Shown one piece after another: positions 34,192 to 46,313 of a stretch of 64,000 nt of DNA. Within the stretch, counting starts at the first letter, position 1, and every line of letters starts with the position of its first letter. This DNA is from Rubrivirga litoralis (GTDB lineage Bacteria; Bacteroidota; Rhodothermia; Rhodothermales; Rubricoccaceae): positions 24,542-88,541 of the forward strand of contig NZ_JAVRHT010000015.1 in the NCBI RefSeq assembly GCF_031846415.1. Reading direction: 5' to 3'. The position numbers and the translations under genes were made by a program. A model generated the notes under the pieces. It was given only the letters and a program-made list of their open reading frames with translations, ran no database searches and had not been told where the DNA came from.

Positions 34192-34220
34192 GGGCAGATC
34201 GGAGGGCGGGGTGGGACGAC

Positions 34221-34305
34221 GTACAGGTCGGTACAGGGTACTCGGTACGAGGTACGCGCGCGTCGAGCCCAGATTAGGCCGTACCTCGTACCCGGTACCG
34301 ACCCG
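34221..34305. repeat. Inverted arms of GGTAC words between divergent genes
   Basis: The left arm contains AGGTCGGTACAGGGTACTCG and GGTACGAGGTACG; the right arm (34279-34305) reverse-complements to GGTCGGTACCGGGTACGAGG and TACGGCC. Arms match except for a 7-base extra repeat on the left. The right arm includes the 19-mer also found at 28665-28683. Confidence 0.65.
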
Positions 34306-34344
34306 GAGGGGGCTCTAGTTTGCAACGCCCCGCCCCTCCGTTCT

Positions 34345-34638
34345 GTGCCCTCGTCCAACGACCCGCAACCGCTCGGGGCCGTCCTCGCCGACCTCGTCGA
34401 CCGCTACGGCTACCGCGAGCGGTTCGACGCCGCCCGCGCCGTCGAGGCGTGGCCCGTCGTGGCCGGGCCGTCCATCGCCGGCGTCACCGAGCAGGTGTGG
34501 ATGCGGCACGGCGCGCTCCACGTCAAGGTCCGCTCGGCCGCGTGGCGGCACCAGCTCCAGTTCCAGCGCGCGGCCTGGCGCGAGCGGATGAACGACCATC
34601 TCGGCCGCGAGGTCGTTGACGAGGTCCAGTTCCGCTGA
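34345..34638 (+). CDS. DUF721 (DciA-like) protein
   Basis: The 97-residue protein (SSNDPQPLGAVLADLVDRYG, then VEAWPVVAGPSIAGVTEQVW, ALHVKVRSAAWRHQLQFQRA) is a compact DUF721 domain, the conserved part of DciA, the ancestral loader of the replicative helicase DnaB. It is shorter than proteobacterial DciA and lacks the long tail. A GTG start at 34345 is chosen, just after an inverted-repeat spacer. It is convergent with the membrane-protein gene. Confidence 0.85.
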   Translation: MPSSNDPQPLGAVLADLVDRYGYRERFDAARAVEAWPVVAGPSIAGVTEQVWMRHGALHVKVRSAAWRHQLQFQRAAWRERMNDHLGREVVDEVQFR

Positions 34639-34712
34639 CGCGGGCGGGGTGGGAGCCTCGGGGTCTCCGCCGCCGGCCGCCCCGCCCGAGCCGCCCCGCC
34701 CTCCGGTCGCCT

Positions 34713-35066
34713 TTAGATCCGGGCGCCCCACCTCCCGTAGTCGGTCCCCGACCAGACGGTCAGGAGGACGACGCCCATCGCGAGGAAAAACCAGAACGCG
34801 GCGCCGTTGAACAGGAACGCCGCCGCCGCTACGAGCGCCCCGCCCACGGCCAGCTCGACCGTCCCGTGCGTCGAGAACCGCACCACGCGCACGAGGCCCA
34901 TCGGGAACGCCGTCGCCAGCGTCAGCGCGAGGTGGACGACGGCGAGCAGGTACGACAGCCCGGCTGCCAGCCCGGTGAGCCCGAACGCGAGCGGGCCGAG
35001 CGCGAACACGGCGACCGCGATGTAATCGAGCAGCCCGTGCGTGCGGGGCGAGATCGGCTTGCGCAT
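34713..35066 (-). CDS. Small integral membrane protein, 117 aa
   Basis: Four membrane helices are predicted (YIAVAVFALGPLAFGLTGLA, LSYLLAVVHLALTLATAF, VGGALVAAAAFLFNGAAFWF, FFLAMGVVLLTVWSGTDYG) after a short basic N-terminus (MRKPISPRTHGLLD). The HGLLDY opening resembles SPW-type and similar small membrane proteins in Bacteroidota. The role is unknown. The start is fixed by the leader CGCCCTTTGGGTCCGCCC, shared with the gene at 26127. Confidence 0.75.
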   Translation of the reverse strand: MRKPISPRTHGLLDYIAVAVFALGPLAFGLTGLAAGLSYLLAVVHLALTLATAFPMGLVRVVRFSTHGTVELAVGGALVAAAAFLFNGAAFWFFLAMGVVLLTVWSGTDYGRWGARI

Positions 35067-35170
35067 GGGCGGACCCAAAGGGCGGGGTGGGGCAGGCAAG
35101 ATCGCGCGCCCGCCCCGCCTGGAGGCAGACCGCCCCGCCCAAACACAGGGCGGGGCGGACATCGGCGTAG

Positions 35171-35190
35171 GGACACCATGCATGGTGTCC
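35171..35190. terminator. Perfect 20-base palindrome downstream of the J-protein gene
   Basis: GGACACCATGCATGGTGTCC is self-complementary and lies 40 bases past the stop of the J-domain gene. It may form a hairpin at the transcript end or bind a dimeric protein. The centre ATGCAT resembles that of the palindrome at 21393-21410 (TGCATGCA). Confidence 0.45.
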
Positions 35191-35229
35191 GTACAGGATG
35201 GCGGGGCGGGGTGGAGGCCGCCCCCCCCC

Positions 35230-36018
35230 TTACAGCAGGCCGATCTCGCGGGCCGTCCGCTCGAGCGCCTCGCGCTGCGCGTCCGTGAGCGACCGCGGCA
35301 CCGTCACCTGGACTTCGACGAACAGGTCGCCCGTGCGCCGCCGCGTCGCCACGCCCTGGCCGCGCAGGCGAAGCCGCTCGCCGGGCTGCGTGCCGGGCGG
35401 GATGTGGACCTTGATCGTCTGCCCGTAGGCGTTCGTGATCGACCGGGTCGTGCCCACGATCGCCTCCAGGGCCGAGACCGTCTCGACGCGGTGGAGGTTT
35501 TCGCCCTCGCGCCGGAACCGCTCGCTGGGGTCGACGCGGAACGTGACGTAGAGGTCGCCCCGCCCGCCGTCGCTCGCCGGCCGGCCCTGCCCGCGGACGC
35601 GCACCTTGAGCCCGGGCCGCACCCCGACCGGGATCCCCAGCCGGACCGGCTCGCCGCCGGGCACGCGGACTTCGGTCGTGCCCCCGCGGAGCGCCTGGTC
35701 GAACGTGAGCCGGACCTGCGCCTCCACGTCAGCGCGCGCGCCGCTCGGAGAGGCGCCGGGCTGGAACAGGGGGGACCCGAGGGCGAGGCGGGCGAACGGG
35801 TCCAGGCGCTCGCGGTCGTAGGCCTGCCGCTGGGCCGGATCGGAGAGGACGGAGTACGCTTCCTGAAGGCCCTTAAACCGCTCCTCGGCCGTGCCGTCCC
35901 CGCGGTTCTGGTCGGGGTGGTACTGCCGGGCCAGGCGCCGGTACGCGACTTTTACGGCCTCCGCACTCGCGCCTTCGGCGAGCCCGAGGAGGAGGTAGTA
36001 GTCGGTATCTTGAGGCAT
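35230..36018 (-). CDS. J-domain co-chaperone, type B (CbpA-like)
   Basis: The 262-residue protein has an N-terminal J domain (YYLLLGLAEGASAEAVKVAY, QYHPDQN with the HPD motif at about 34) and two C-terminal substrate-binding beta domains (VRLTFDQALRGGTTEVRVPG; GRGDLYVTFRVDPSERFRRE). The zinc-finger Cys repeats of DnaJ are absent, which makes it a type II/CbpA-like partner of DnaK. It stimulates Hsp70 ATPase and delivers clients. It is divergent from the biotin carboxylase gene. Confidence 0.93.
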   Translation of the reverse strand: MPQDTDYYLLLGLAEGASAEAVKVAYRRLARQYHPDQNRGDGTAEERFKGLQEAYSVLSDPAQRQAYDRERLDPFARLALGSPLFQPGASPSGARADVEAQVRLTFDQALRGGTTEVRVPGGEPVRLGIPVGVRPGLKVRVRGQGRPASDGGRGDLYVTFRVDPSERFRREGENLHRVETVSALEAIVGTTRSITNAYGQTIKVHIPPGTQPGERLRLRGQGVATRRRTGDLFVEVQVTVPRSLTDAQREALERTAREIGLL

Positions 36019-36104
36019 CGGACGGGCGCGACGGCCGGGGTGGGGGAGCCGGGCGCGGGAGGACCTCGTACAGATTGTATGCCAGCCGTTCCAGGACCGC
36101 CGTT

Positions 36105-37613
36105 ATGACACCCCGCCGTCTCCAGAAGGTTCTCGTCGCCAACCGAGGCGAGATCGCTGTCCGCGTCATGCGCACGTGCCGCGAGCGCGGGATCGCGACC
36201 GTCGCCGTCTACAGCGAGGCCGACCGCGACGCGCTCCACGTCCGCCTCGCGGACGAGGCCGTCGAGATCGGGCCGCCGCCGTCGTCCGAGTCGTACCTCG
36301 TGGGCGGGGCGGTCCTGGACGCGGCCCGCCAGACGGGCGCCGACGCCGTCCACCCGGGCTACGGGTTCCTGAGCGAGAACGCCGCCTTTGCCCAGGCGTG
36401 CGGGGAGGCCGGGCTCGTCTGGATCGGCCCGCCGCCCGAGGCCATCCGCCTCATGGGCGACAAGACCGAGGCGCGCAAGCTGATGCAGGCGGCCGGCGTC
36501 CCGATGGCGCCCGGCACGCCCGACGCCATCGCCGAGGCGGCCGAGGCCGAGCGCGTGGCCGGCGAGATCGGCTACCCCGTCCTCGTCAAGGCCGCGGCCG
36601 GCGGCGGCGGCAAGGGGATGCGCGTCGTCGAGCGCCCCGAGGACTTCCGCGCCGGCTTCGAGCGCGCCACGAGCGAGGCCGAGAGCGCGTTCGGCGACGG
36701 CCGCGTCTACGTCGAGAAGTACCTCGTCGGGCCGCGCCACGTCGAGATCCAGGTCCTGGCGGATGCCCACGGCAACGTGGTCCACCTGTTCGAGCGCGAG
36801 TGCTCGATCCAGCGGCGCCACCAGAAGGTGATCGAGGAGGCCCCGAGCGCCGTGCTCACGCCGGACCTGCGCGCGGCGATGGGCGAGGCCGCCGTGCAGG
36901 CCGCCCGCGCCTGCGACTACGTCGGCGCCGGGACGGTCGAGTTCCTGCTCGACGGCGGCGCGTTCTACTTCCTCGAGATGAACACGCGGCTCCAGGTCGA
37001 GCACCCGGTGACGGAGATGATCACGGGCCTCGACCTCGTCGCCGAGCAAATCCGCATCGCCGAGGGCGAGCCGCTGGGCTACGGCCAGGACGACGTGCGG
37101 ATCTGGGGCCACGCCGTCGAGTGCCGCGTCTACGCCGAGGACGTGCCGGCCGGGTTCCTCCCCGCCCCCGGCCCGCTCCTCCGGCACCGCCCCGCCGCCG
37201 GTCCGGGCGTGCGCGTCGACGCCGGCGTCGAGGAGGGCGACGAGGTGCCGGTGTACTACGACCCCATGGTGTCGAAGCTGGTCGCGTGGGGCCGCACGCG
37301 CGACGAGGCCATTGCGCGGATGGACCGGGCGCTCGGCGAGTACGACGTGGCCGGCGTCCGCACGACGATCCCGTTCTGCCGCTACGTCATGGGCCACCCC
37401 GCCTTCCGCTCGGGCGACTTCGACACGGGCTTCGTGGCCGAGCACTTCGACGCGTCCGCGCTCGCCCCGTCGCCCGACGCCGAGCGGACGGCGCTCCTCG
37501 CCGCCGGCCTCGAAGCGCTGGGGCGGGGCGGGGCGCCCACCAACGCCGCGGGCGACGGCGCCCGATCCCCCACCGCGCCCGCCGTGAGCCGGTGGGCGCG
37601 CCGCCGGAGGTAA
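36105..37613 (+). CDS. accC: Biotin carboxylase subunit of an acyl-CoA carboxylase
   Basis: The 502-residue protein has the N-terminal Rossmann-like domain (KVLVANRGEIAVRVMRTCRE), ATP-grasp with VLVKAAAGGGGKGMRVVERP, and catalytic blocks FERECSIQRRHQKVIEEAPS and FLEMNTRLQVEHPVTE. It carboxylates biotin on a carrier protein for acetyl-, propionyl- or related carboxylases. The carrier and transferase are not adjacent. It extends about 50 residues past usual AccC, with an Ala/Pro/Arg-rich tail containing a translated 11-mer (LGRGGAP). The ATG at 36105 is preferred. Confidence 0.93.
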   Translation: MTPRRLQKVLVANRGEIAVRVMRTCRERGIATVAVYSEADRDALHVRLADEAVEIGPPPSSESYLVGGAVLDAARQTGADAVHPGYGFLSENAAFAQACGEAGLVWIGPPPEAIRLMGDKTEARKLMQAAGVPMAPGTPDAIAEAAEAERVAGEIGYPVLVKAAAGGGGKGMRVVERPEDFRAGFERATSEAESAFGDGRVYVEKYLVGPRHVEIQVLADAHGNVVHLFERECSIQRRHQKVIEEAPSAVLTPDLRAAMGEAAVQAARACDYVGAGTVEFLLDGGAFYFLEMNTRLQVEHPVTEMITGLDLVAEQIRIAEGEPLGYGQDDVRIWGHAVECRVYAEDVPAGFLPAPGPLLRHRPAAGPGVRVDAGVEEGDEVPVYYDPMVSKLVAWGRTRDEAIARMDRALGEYDVAGVRTTIPFCRYVMGHPAFRSGDFDTGFVAEHFDASALAPSPDAERTALLAAGLEALGRGGAPTNAAGDGARSPTAPAVSRWARRRR

Positions 37614-37617
37614 CTTG
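37611..37617 (+). promoter_or_regulatory. Candidate -7 element TAACTTG before fur
   Basis: TAACTTG overlaps the accC stop codon (TAA) and ends six bases before the fur ATG. If used, the fur message would be leaderless or nearly so. Confidence 0.4.
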
Positions 37618-37622
37618 CCCCC

Positions 37623-38096
37623 ATGTCCCTGACGACCACCCAACTCGGAGAAGTCCGCGCCCAGTTCCTCGCGTTCCTGAAGGAGCGCGGGCAGCGCCGC
37701 ACGCCCGAGCGCCTCGCCGTGCTCGACGCGCTCTACGCGACGAACGACCACGTGGACGCCGACACGCTCTTTGCCCGCCTCAAAGAGGGCGGGGCGACGG
37801 TCAGCCGGGCGACCGTCTACAACACGCTCGACCTGCTCATCGAGAGCGACCTCGCGGTGCGCCACCAGTTCGGCCAGCAGCAGGCGAAGTACGAGCGGGC
37901 CTACGCCTACTGGCAGCACGACCACCTGATCTGCGAGGACTGCGGCGAGATCCTCGAGTTCTGCGACCCGCGCCTCCAGGAGATCCAGGAGTCCGTGGCC
38001 GAGATCTACGGGTTCGACGTGGCCCGCCACGCGCTGACGGTCTACGGCCACTGCCGCCGCGAGGCGTGCCCGAACCGCACGGCCGAGGCCGCCTGA
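37623..38096 (+). CDS. fur: Fur-family transcriptional regulator
   Basis: The 157-residue protein shows the Fur layout: winged helix (RRTPERLAVLDALYATNDHV, VSRATVYNTLDLLIESDLAV) and a metal-binding dimerisation domain with HDHLICEDCGEILEF (Cys-x2-Cys) and a second Cys pair in HCRREACPN, the structural zinc site. Whether it senses iron, zinc or peroxide cannot be decided from sequence. It is nine bases downstream of accC, with its own promoter-like element, and is followed by phzF after 34 bases. Confidence 0.92.
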   Translation: MSLTTTQLGEVRAQFLAFLKERGQRRTPERLAVLDALYATNDHVDADTLFARLKEGGATVSRATVYNTLDLLIESDLAVRHQFGQQQAKYERAYAYWQHDHLICEDCGEILEFCDPRLQEIQESVAEIYGFDVARHALTVYGHCRREACPNRTAEAA

Positions 38097-38130
38097 GCGG
38101 GGCGGCCCCCGACCTACGCCCACCCCGCCC

Positions 38131-38973
38131 GTGACCGTCACCACGATCGACGCCTTTGCGGACCGGCCGTTCAGCGGCAACCCGGCCGCCGTGTGCGTCC
38201 TCGACCGCCCCGCGCGGGACGGTTGGATGCAGGCGCTGGCGGCCGAGATGAACCTGTCCGAGACCGCGTTCGTGACGCCGGGCGGGGCGGGCGAGCCGTT
38301 CGGCCTCCGCTGGTTTACGCCGACCGTCGAGGTCGACCTGTGCGGCCACGCCACGCTCGCCGCCGCCCACCTCTTGTATGAGAGCGGCCGACTGGGGGCG
38401 GACGACGAGGCCCGCTTCGACACGCGGAGCGGCCGCCTGAGCGTCCGGCAGGTGCGGGCGGGACGCAAGCCGCCGGGACGCAAACCGTCGGGGCGGTACG
38501 CGATGGACTTTCCCGCCACCCCGCCCGAGGCGGCCGACCTCCCCGGCGGCTTTGCCGAGGCGTTCGGCGTCGAGCCGGTGTGGGCGGGGCGGAGCCGGTT
38601 CGACTGGTTCGCCGTGCTAGAGAGCGAGGCGGCCGTCCGCGCTCTCGACCCAACGGCGGCCGACGTCGAGGCGCTCGGCCTGCGCGGCGTGATCGCGACG
38701 GCCCGCGCCGCGAGCGACGGCGTCGACGTGGTCTCGCGCTTTTTCGCCCCCAACGCCGGCGTCGTCGAGGACCCGGTGACGGGCTCGGCCCACTGCGCCA
38801 TCGGTCCCTACTGGGCCGACGCACTCGGCACCGACGCGCTCGCGTGCTACCAAGCCTCGGCCCGGGGCGGGGCGGTCGACGTCCGCGTCCGCGGCGACCG
38901 CGTCGAGCTGGAGGGCGGGGCGGTGACGGTCTACCGCGCCGAACTTGCCCCGTCCGCCCACCCCGCCCCGTAG
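38131..38973 (+). CDS. PhzF-family isomerase/epimerase
   Basis: The 280-residue protein has the two-lobed diaminopimelate-epimerase-like fold: TTIDAFADRPFSGNPAAVCV, MNLSETAFVTPG (catalytic Glu region), WFTPTVEVDLCGHATLAAAH and VVEDPVTGSAHCAIGPYWAD. PhzF proper acts in phenazine synthesis, but most bacterial members have unknown substrates and no other phz genes are present here. It starts with GTG directly after CCACCCCGCCC. Its stop overlaps the pyrR start (TAGTG), so they are coupled. Confidence 0.9.
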   Translation: MTVTTIDAFADRPFSGNPAAVCVLDRPARDGWMQALAAEMNLSETAFVTPGGAGEPFGLRWFTPTVEVDLCGHATLAAAHLLYESGRLGADDEARFDTRSGRLSVRQVRAGRKPPGRKPSGRYAMDFPATPPEAADLPGGFAEAFGVEPVWAGRSRFDWFAVLESEAAVRALDPTAADVEALGLRGVIATARAASDGVDVVSRFFAPNAGVVEDPVTGSAHCAIGPYWADALGTDALACYQASARGGAVDVRVRGDRVELEGGAVTVYRAELAPSAHPAP

Positions 38974-39482
38974 TGGCCCGCACCGTCCTCCTCGCGCCCG
39001 AGCGCGTCCGCCGCACCGTCACGCGACTGGCCTACGAGGTCATCGAGCGCAACCGCGGCGTCGAGGGCCTCGTCGTGTTCGGGCTGAAAGAGCGGGGCCT
39101 CGCGCTCGCCCGCCACCTCGCGGACGCGCTCGGCCAGGCGACCGGCACCGACGTGGAGGTCCACCCCCTCGACATCTCGGCCTCCCGCGACGACCGCCCC
39201 GACGCCGCCCCGCCCGCGCTCCCCGACGGCGCCCCGAGCGCCGAAGGCCGCGACGTGCTCCTCGTCGACGACGTCCTGTTCACCGGCCGCACGGCCCGCG
39301 CCGCCCTCGACGCCGTCCTTCAGTACGGGCGCCCCCGGACGATCCGGCTCGTGGTCCTCATCGACCGCGGCCACCGCGAGGTCCCCGTCCACCCCGACTT
39401 CGTCGGCCGCGTCGTCCCCACCAAGCACGCCGAGCGCGTCGTGGTCGACCCCGCGCGTCCGGCCGTCTACCTCGAAGACTGA
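38973..39482 (+). CDS. pyrR: PyrR-type phosphoribosyltransferase
   Basis: The 169-residue protein has the PRPP-binding loop DVLLVDDVLFTGRTARAALD, VVFGLKERGLALARHLADAL and the flexible-loop region VHPLDISASRDDRPD, with the C-terminal VGRVVPTKHAERVVV of PyrR. PyrR acts as a uracil phosphoribosyltransferase and, in many bacteria, as an RNA-binding attenuator of pyr operons. No pyr gene is adjacent. GTG start at 38973 overlaps the phzF stop. Confidence 0.93.
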   Translation: MARTVLLAPERVRRTVTRLAYEVIERNRGVEGLVVFGLKERGLALARHLADALGQATGTDVEVHPLDISASRDDRPDAAPPALPDGAPSAEGRDVLLVDDVLFTGRTARAALDAVLQYGRPRTIRLVVLIDRGHREVPVHPDFVGRVVPTKHAERVVVDPARPAVYLED

Positions 39483-39617
39483 GGGCGGGGCGGCGCAAGG
39501 CAGGCCGCTTTTCCACCCCGCCCCGCGCGCTCCGCGTATCAAGGCATCGTTCGCACGGGCGGGGCGGCGAGCGACCACCCCGCCCGCCTTCGACGACGCG
39601 GGGGCGGGGCGGCCCCT

Positions 39618-40361
39618 CTACTCGGTATAGATGCGGACTTCCTCGCCCGGGTTGAGCCGCTCGCCCCGCTCGGGCTCCTGGCGGACCACCTCCCCGCCCT
39701 CGGCGCGCGGCGAGTCCACGAACAGCCCCACCGACCGGAGGCGGTCCCGCGCCTCGGTCGCCGAAACGCCGACGACGTTGGGCACCGTCACCTCGCGCGA
39801 GTTGTCGACGCCCGGGCTGATCCAGAGCGTCAGCCGCGTCCCGATCGGCACCTGCCGCTCCTCACCCGGCTCCTGCCGCGTAACGGTGTTCTCGTACGGC
39901 GTCCGTACCGTGTCCATCTCGACGCGCCCGACCGCGAGCCCGGCCTCCTCGATCTCCGTCCGCGCCGTGCCTTCCGAGAGCGACACCACGCGGGGAACCG
40001 GGACGAGCTCCTTGGGGCTCACGTTGACGTAGTAGTAGATGCGGCGGCCGGGCTTCACCTGCGTCCCCGCTACCGGGCTCTGCTCGACGACAATGTCCGG
40101 AGCCACGTTCGGGTTGTACGGCTGCTCGTCGTACGTGCCCTCAAGCCCCGAGAGCAGAAGCGAGCGCTCGGCCTCGGCCGGCTCCATCTCGCGGACATCG
40201 GGGACGGCGACGGTCGCGTCGTGCCGCGTCCAGATCGGCATGATGGCGTAGTTGAACAGGAGGACGAACACGGCAAGGCCAACAGCGATCGCGGCGAGGC
40301 CGATCCAAAAGACTCGATCGGTTACGACTGACCGGGGACTGTCCGAACGAGAGCGAGACAT
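39618..40361 (-). CDS. Membrane-anchored PASTA-domain protein
   Basis: Topology is a basic cytoplasmic N-terminus (MSRSRSDSPRSVVTDR), one membrane helix (FWIGLAAIAVGLAVFVLLFN) and three outside PASTA modules (VAVPDVREMEPAEAERSLLL; VPVPRVVSLSEGTARTEIEE; VTVPNVVGVSATEARDRLRS), each ending in a VV/VE-x-Q-x-P-type strand. PASTA modules bind peptidoglycan stem peptides or beta-lactams in kinases and PBPs; here no kinase or transpeptidase domain is attached, a form common in Bacteroidota. CCGCCCCGCCCCGCCC abuts the ATG. It is divergent from the rRNA operon. Confidence 0.88.
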   Translation of the reverse strand: MSRSRSDSPRSVVTDRVFWIGLAAIAVGLAVFVLLFNYAIMPIWTRHDATVAVPDVREMEPAEAERSLLLSGLEGTYDEQPYNPNVAPDIVVEQSPVAGTQVKPGRRIYYYVNVSPKELVPVPRVVSLSEGTARTEIEEAGLAVGRVEMDTVRTPYENTVTRQEPGEERQVPIGTRLTLWISPGVDNSREVTVPNVVGVSATEARDRLRSVGLFVDSPRAEGGEVVRQEPERGERLNPGEEVRIYTE

Positions 40362-40743
40362 GGGCGGGGCGGGGCGGTCCAGGGGGGATCTCAGGTGTCT
40401 TTGGAAGATACCGGCTGGGGGGCACCGAACAGGCTCACAGCTCCCTCACTCCCTCTCCACCGGACGTTGATAGGAGGGGGGAGAAAGGCCGCGTATCATG
40501 GCACACGCCGACGAGGGAACGGTCGCACTCGCGACTCCACCGCCGGCTCTGTTCTCTGCTCGATGACGGTCCAGACGATGAGGCCAAGCGCACGGCAAAG
40601 GGTTTGTGAACCCGGCCAAGCGACTTGACTCAGCCCCTCGTCTCTCCGTACCCTGGTCATCCCCGCAGCGAACGCTGCGAGGCGGGCTTCGCAACCGGCA
40701 GTGGCCGGGTCCTCGGGTCAACTGAGAAGAGAACGCGAAGCAC

Positions 40744-40772
40744 TTGACATCGGCTACGGACTCCGTAGTTTG
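40744..40772 (+). promoter_or_regulatory. Main rRNA promoter, TTGACA-N16-TAGTTTG
   Basis: TTGACA at 40744-40749 and TAGTTTG at 40766-40772 are separated by 16 bases. This combines a sigma-70-like -35 with the TAnnTTG -7 element seen elsewhere in the window, and lies about 250 bases before mature 16S. Confidence 0.7.
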
Positions 40773-40831
40773 GCAGAACGCGCCGAAAGCGAGGCCGGTT
40801 TCACCGGCTCACCTGGAAGCCCTGTACTTTG

Positions 40832-40862
40832 AAAGATTGGAAGCATAGCGAGCCCTCGTCGG
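40832..40862 (+). other. 5' arm of the 16S processing stem
   Basis: GGAAGCATAGCGAGCC (40839-40854) is perfectly complementary to GGCTCGCTATGCTTCC (42610-42625), and pairing extends on both sides. The stem encloses 16S and is the expected RNase III target. Confidence 0.85.
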
Positions 40863-41026
40863 CCGCCATCGCCTCGGCTTCGGCCGGGTCGTAGCGGACA
40901 GACGAGACAAGTCAACCCGGACCTCTTTGAGGTCCAAAACAAGCTCAACAGCAGGCTATGGCCGAGAGGTCATGGCAACTCGATCCCTGATTCGGTCTTT
41001 GGACCGTGCAGGAGATCATTCTCTCT

Positions 41027-42558
<1,532 letters not shown>

Positions 42559-42706
42559 AGAGCTCGACGCTCCTCTGGCCGCGCGGCAACGCCGCAGCGT
42601 CCGACGAAGGCTCGCTATGCTTCCCTCTTTCACTCCAGTTCTTTTTGGATACTGTAGGTCTGCTCCCACCGGGGCGACCGCCATCGAATGCGCCCATCGC
42701 GCACTC

Positions 42707-42780
42707 GGGGCTGTAGCTCAGGTGGTTAGAGCACACGCCTGATAAGCGTGAGGTCGGAGGTTCAACTCCTCCCAGCCCCA
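42707..42780 (+). tRNA. tRNA-Ile (GAT anticodon)
   Basis: It is located in the 16S-23S spacer. Acceptor GGGGCTG pairs with CAGCCCC; the anticodon loop is CTGATAA (GAT); the T-arm is GGAGG TTCAACT CCTCC. CCA is not encoded. It is followed by tRNA-Ala, the usual spacer pair. Confidence 0.97.
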
Positions 42781-42811
42781 CGGAGACGCGGGAGCGTCCC
42801 ATAGCTTATCA

Positions 42812-42884
42812 GGGGCCATAGCTCAGTTGGTAGAGCGCCTGCTTTGCAAGCAGGATGTCGGGGGTTCGACTCCCTCTGGCTCCA
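42812..42884 (+). tRNA. tRNA-Ala (TGC anticodon)
   Basis: Acceptor GGGGCCA pairs with TGGCTCC (one G-T pair); the anticodon loop is TTTGCAA (TGC); the T-arm is CGGGG GTTCGAC TCCCT with one imperfect pair. CCA is not encoded. It is the second tRNA of the 16S-23S spacer. Confidence 0.96.
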
Positions 42885-42963
42885 CTCCCTGTCGTCTGAC
42901 CAGTTTCTGGTCGCGAGGGCGGCAGACCGGCACCGGCTTGAGAAAGCTGCCGGACCGTACTTT

Positions 42964-42993
42964 GACATATTGATAGCCGTAGCAAAACTGCAT
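42964..42993 (+). other. 5' arm of the 23S processing stem
   Basis: These 30 bases (beginning GACATATTGATAGCC) pair with 46128-46157 (ending GGCTATCCATATGTC) with a single mismatch, enclosing 23S. A GTACTTTG element overlaps its start. Confidence 0.85.
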
Positions 42994-43109
42994 CAGGGTC
43001 GAACCTGAAGCACCTCCACCTCGGTGGGGTTGTAGACGGTTCGTCTTGCTGAGACAAAGCATCGAGCGACTGGAGACTCTCCAGATCGAACGTAGACTCA
43101 ATCGAGGTC

Positions 43110-46028
<2,919 letters not shown>

Positions 46029-46165
46029 ACTCCACCTCGACTGCGTGTACGTACGCCAGGAGGGTCTCAAGACGCTCGATGAATATTTGCAAGGAGAGTT
46101 GCAGGCACTGCCTGTTGTCTCTGCCCTATGCAGTTTTGCTACGGCTATCCATATGTCATCCGATT

Positions 46166-46276
46166 CTTGGTGACTATAGCGCGGGGGATCCACCTCTTCC
46201 CATTCCGAACAGAGCCGTTAAGCCCCGCAGCGCCGATGGTACTGCCTTTTAGGTGGGAGAGTAGGTCGTCGCCAAG
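46166..46276 (+). rRNA. 5S ribosomal RNA
   Basis: The sequence has the standard 5S core CCATTCCGAACAGAGCCGTT, AGCGCCGATGGTACTGC and GGGAGAGTAGGTCGTCGCC; the ends CTTGG and CCAAG pair. The rRNA terminator follows within eight bases. Confidence 0.95.
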
Positions 46277-46283
46277 TCCCCTT

Positions 46284-46313
46284 AAGCCCCGACGCTTTAG
46301 AGCGTCGGGGCTT
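46284..46313 (+). terminator. Intrinsic terminator of the rRNA operon, overlapping the tmk 3' end
   Basis: AAGCCCCGACGCT and AGCGTCGGGGCTT form a perfect 13-base stem with a TTAG loop, followed by ATTTGTTT. The last stem bases include the tmk stop codon on the opposite strand, so the hairpin can serve both converging transcripts. Confidence 0.92.

Larger units (their letters stand above)
40362..41026 (+). other. rRNA operon promoter and leader region
   Basis: No protein gene is apparent in these 665 bases. GC content falls relative to neighbours. A strong promoter lies at 40744-40772, a second TACTTTG element at 40825-40831, and the 5' arm of the 16S processing stem at 40832-40862. Antiterminator boxA was not identified with confidence. 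Confidence 0.7.

Noticed and set aside
38131..38973. Phenazine biosynthesis locus
   Set aside because: Only a PhzF-family gene is present. This family is widespread without phenazine production and no phzA-E genes are nearby.
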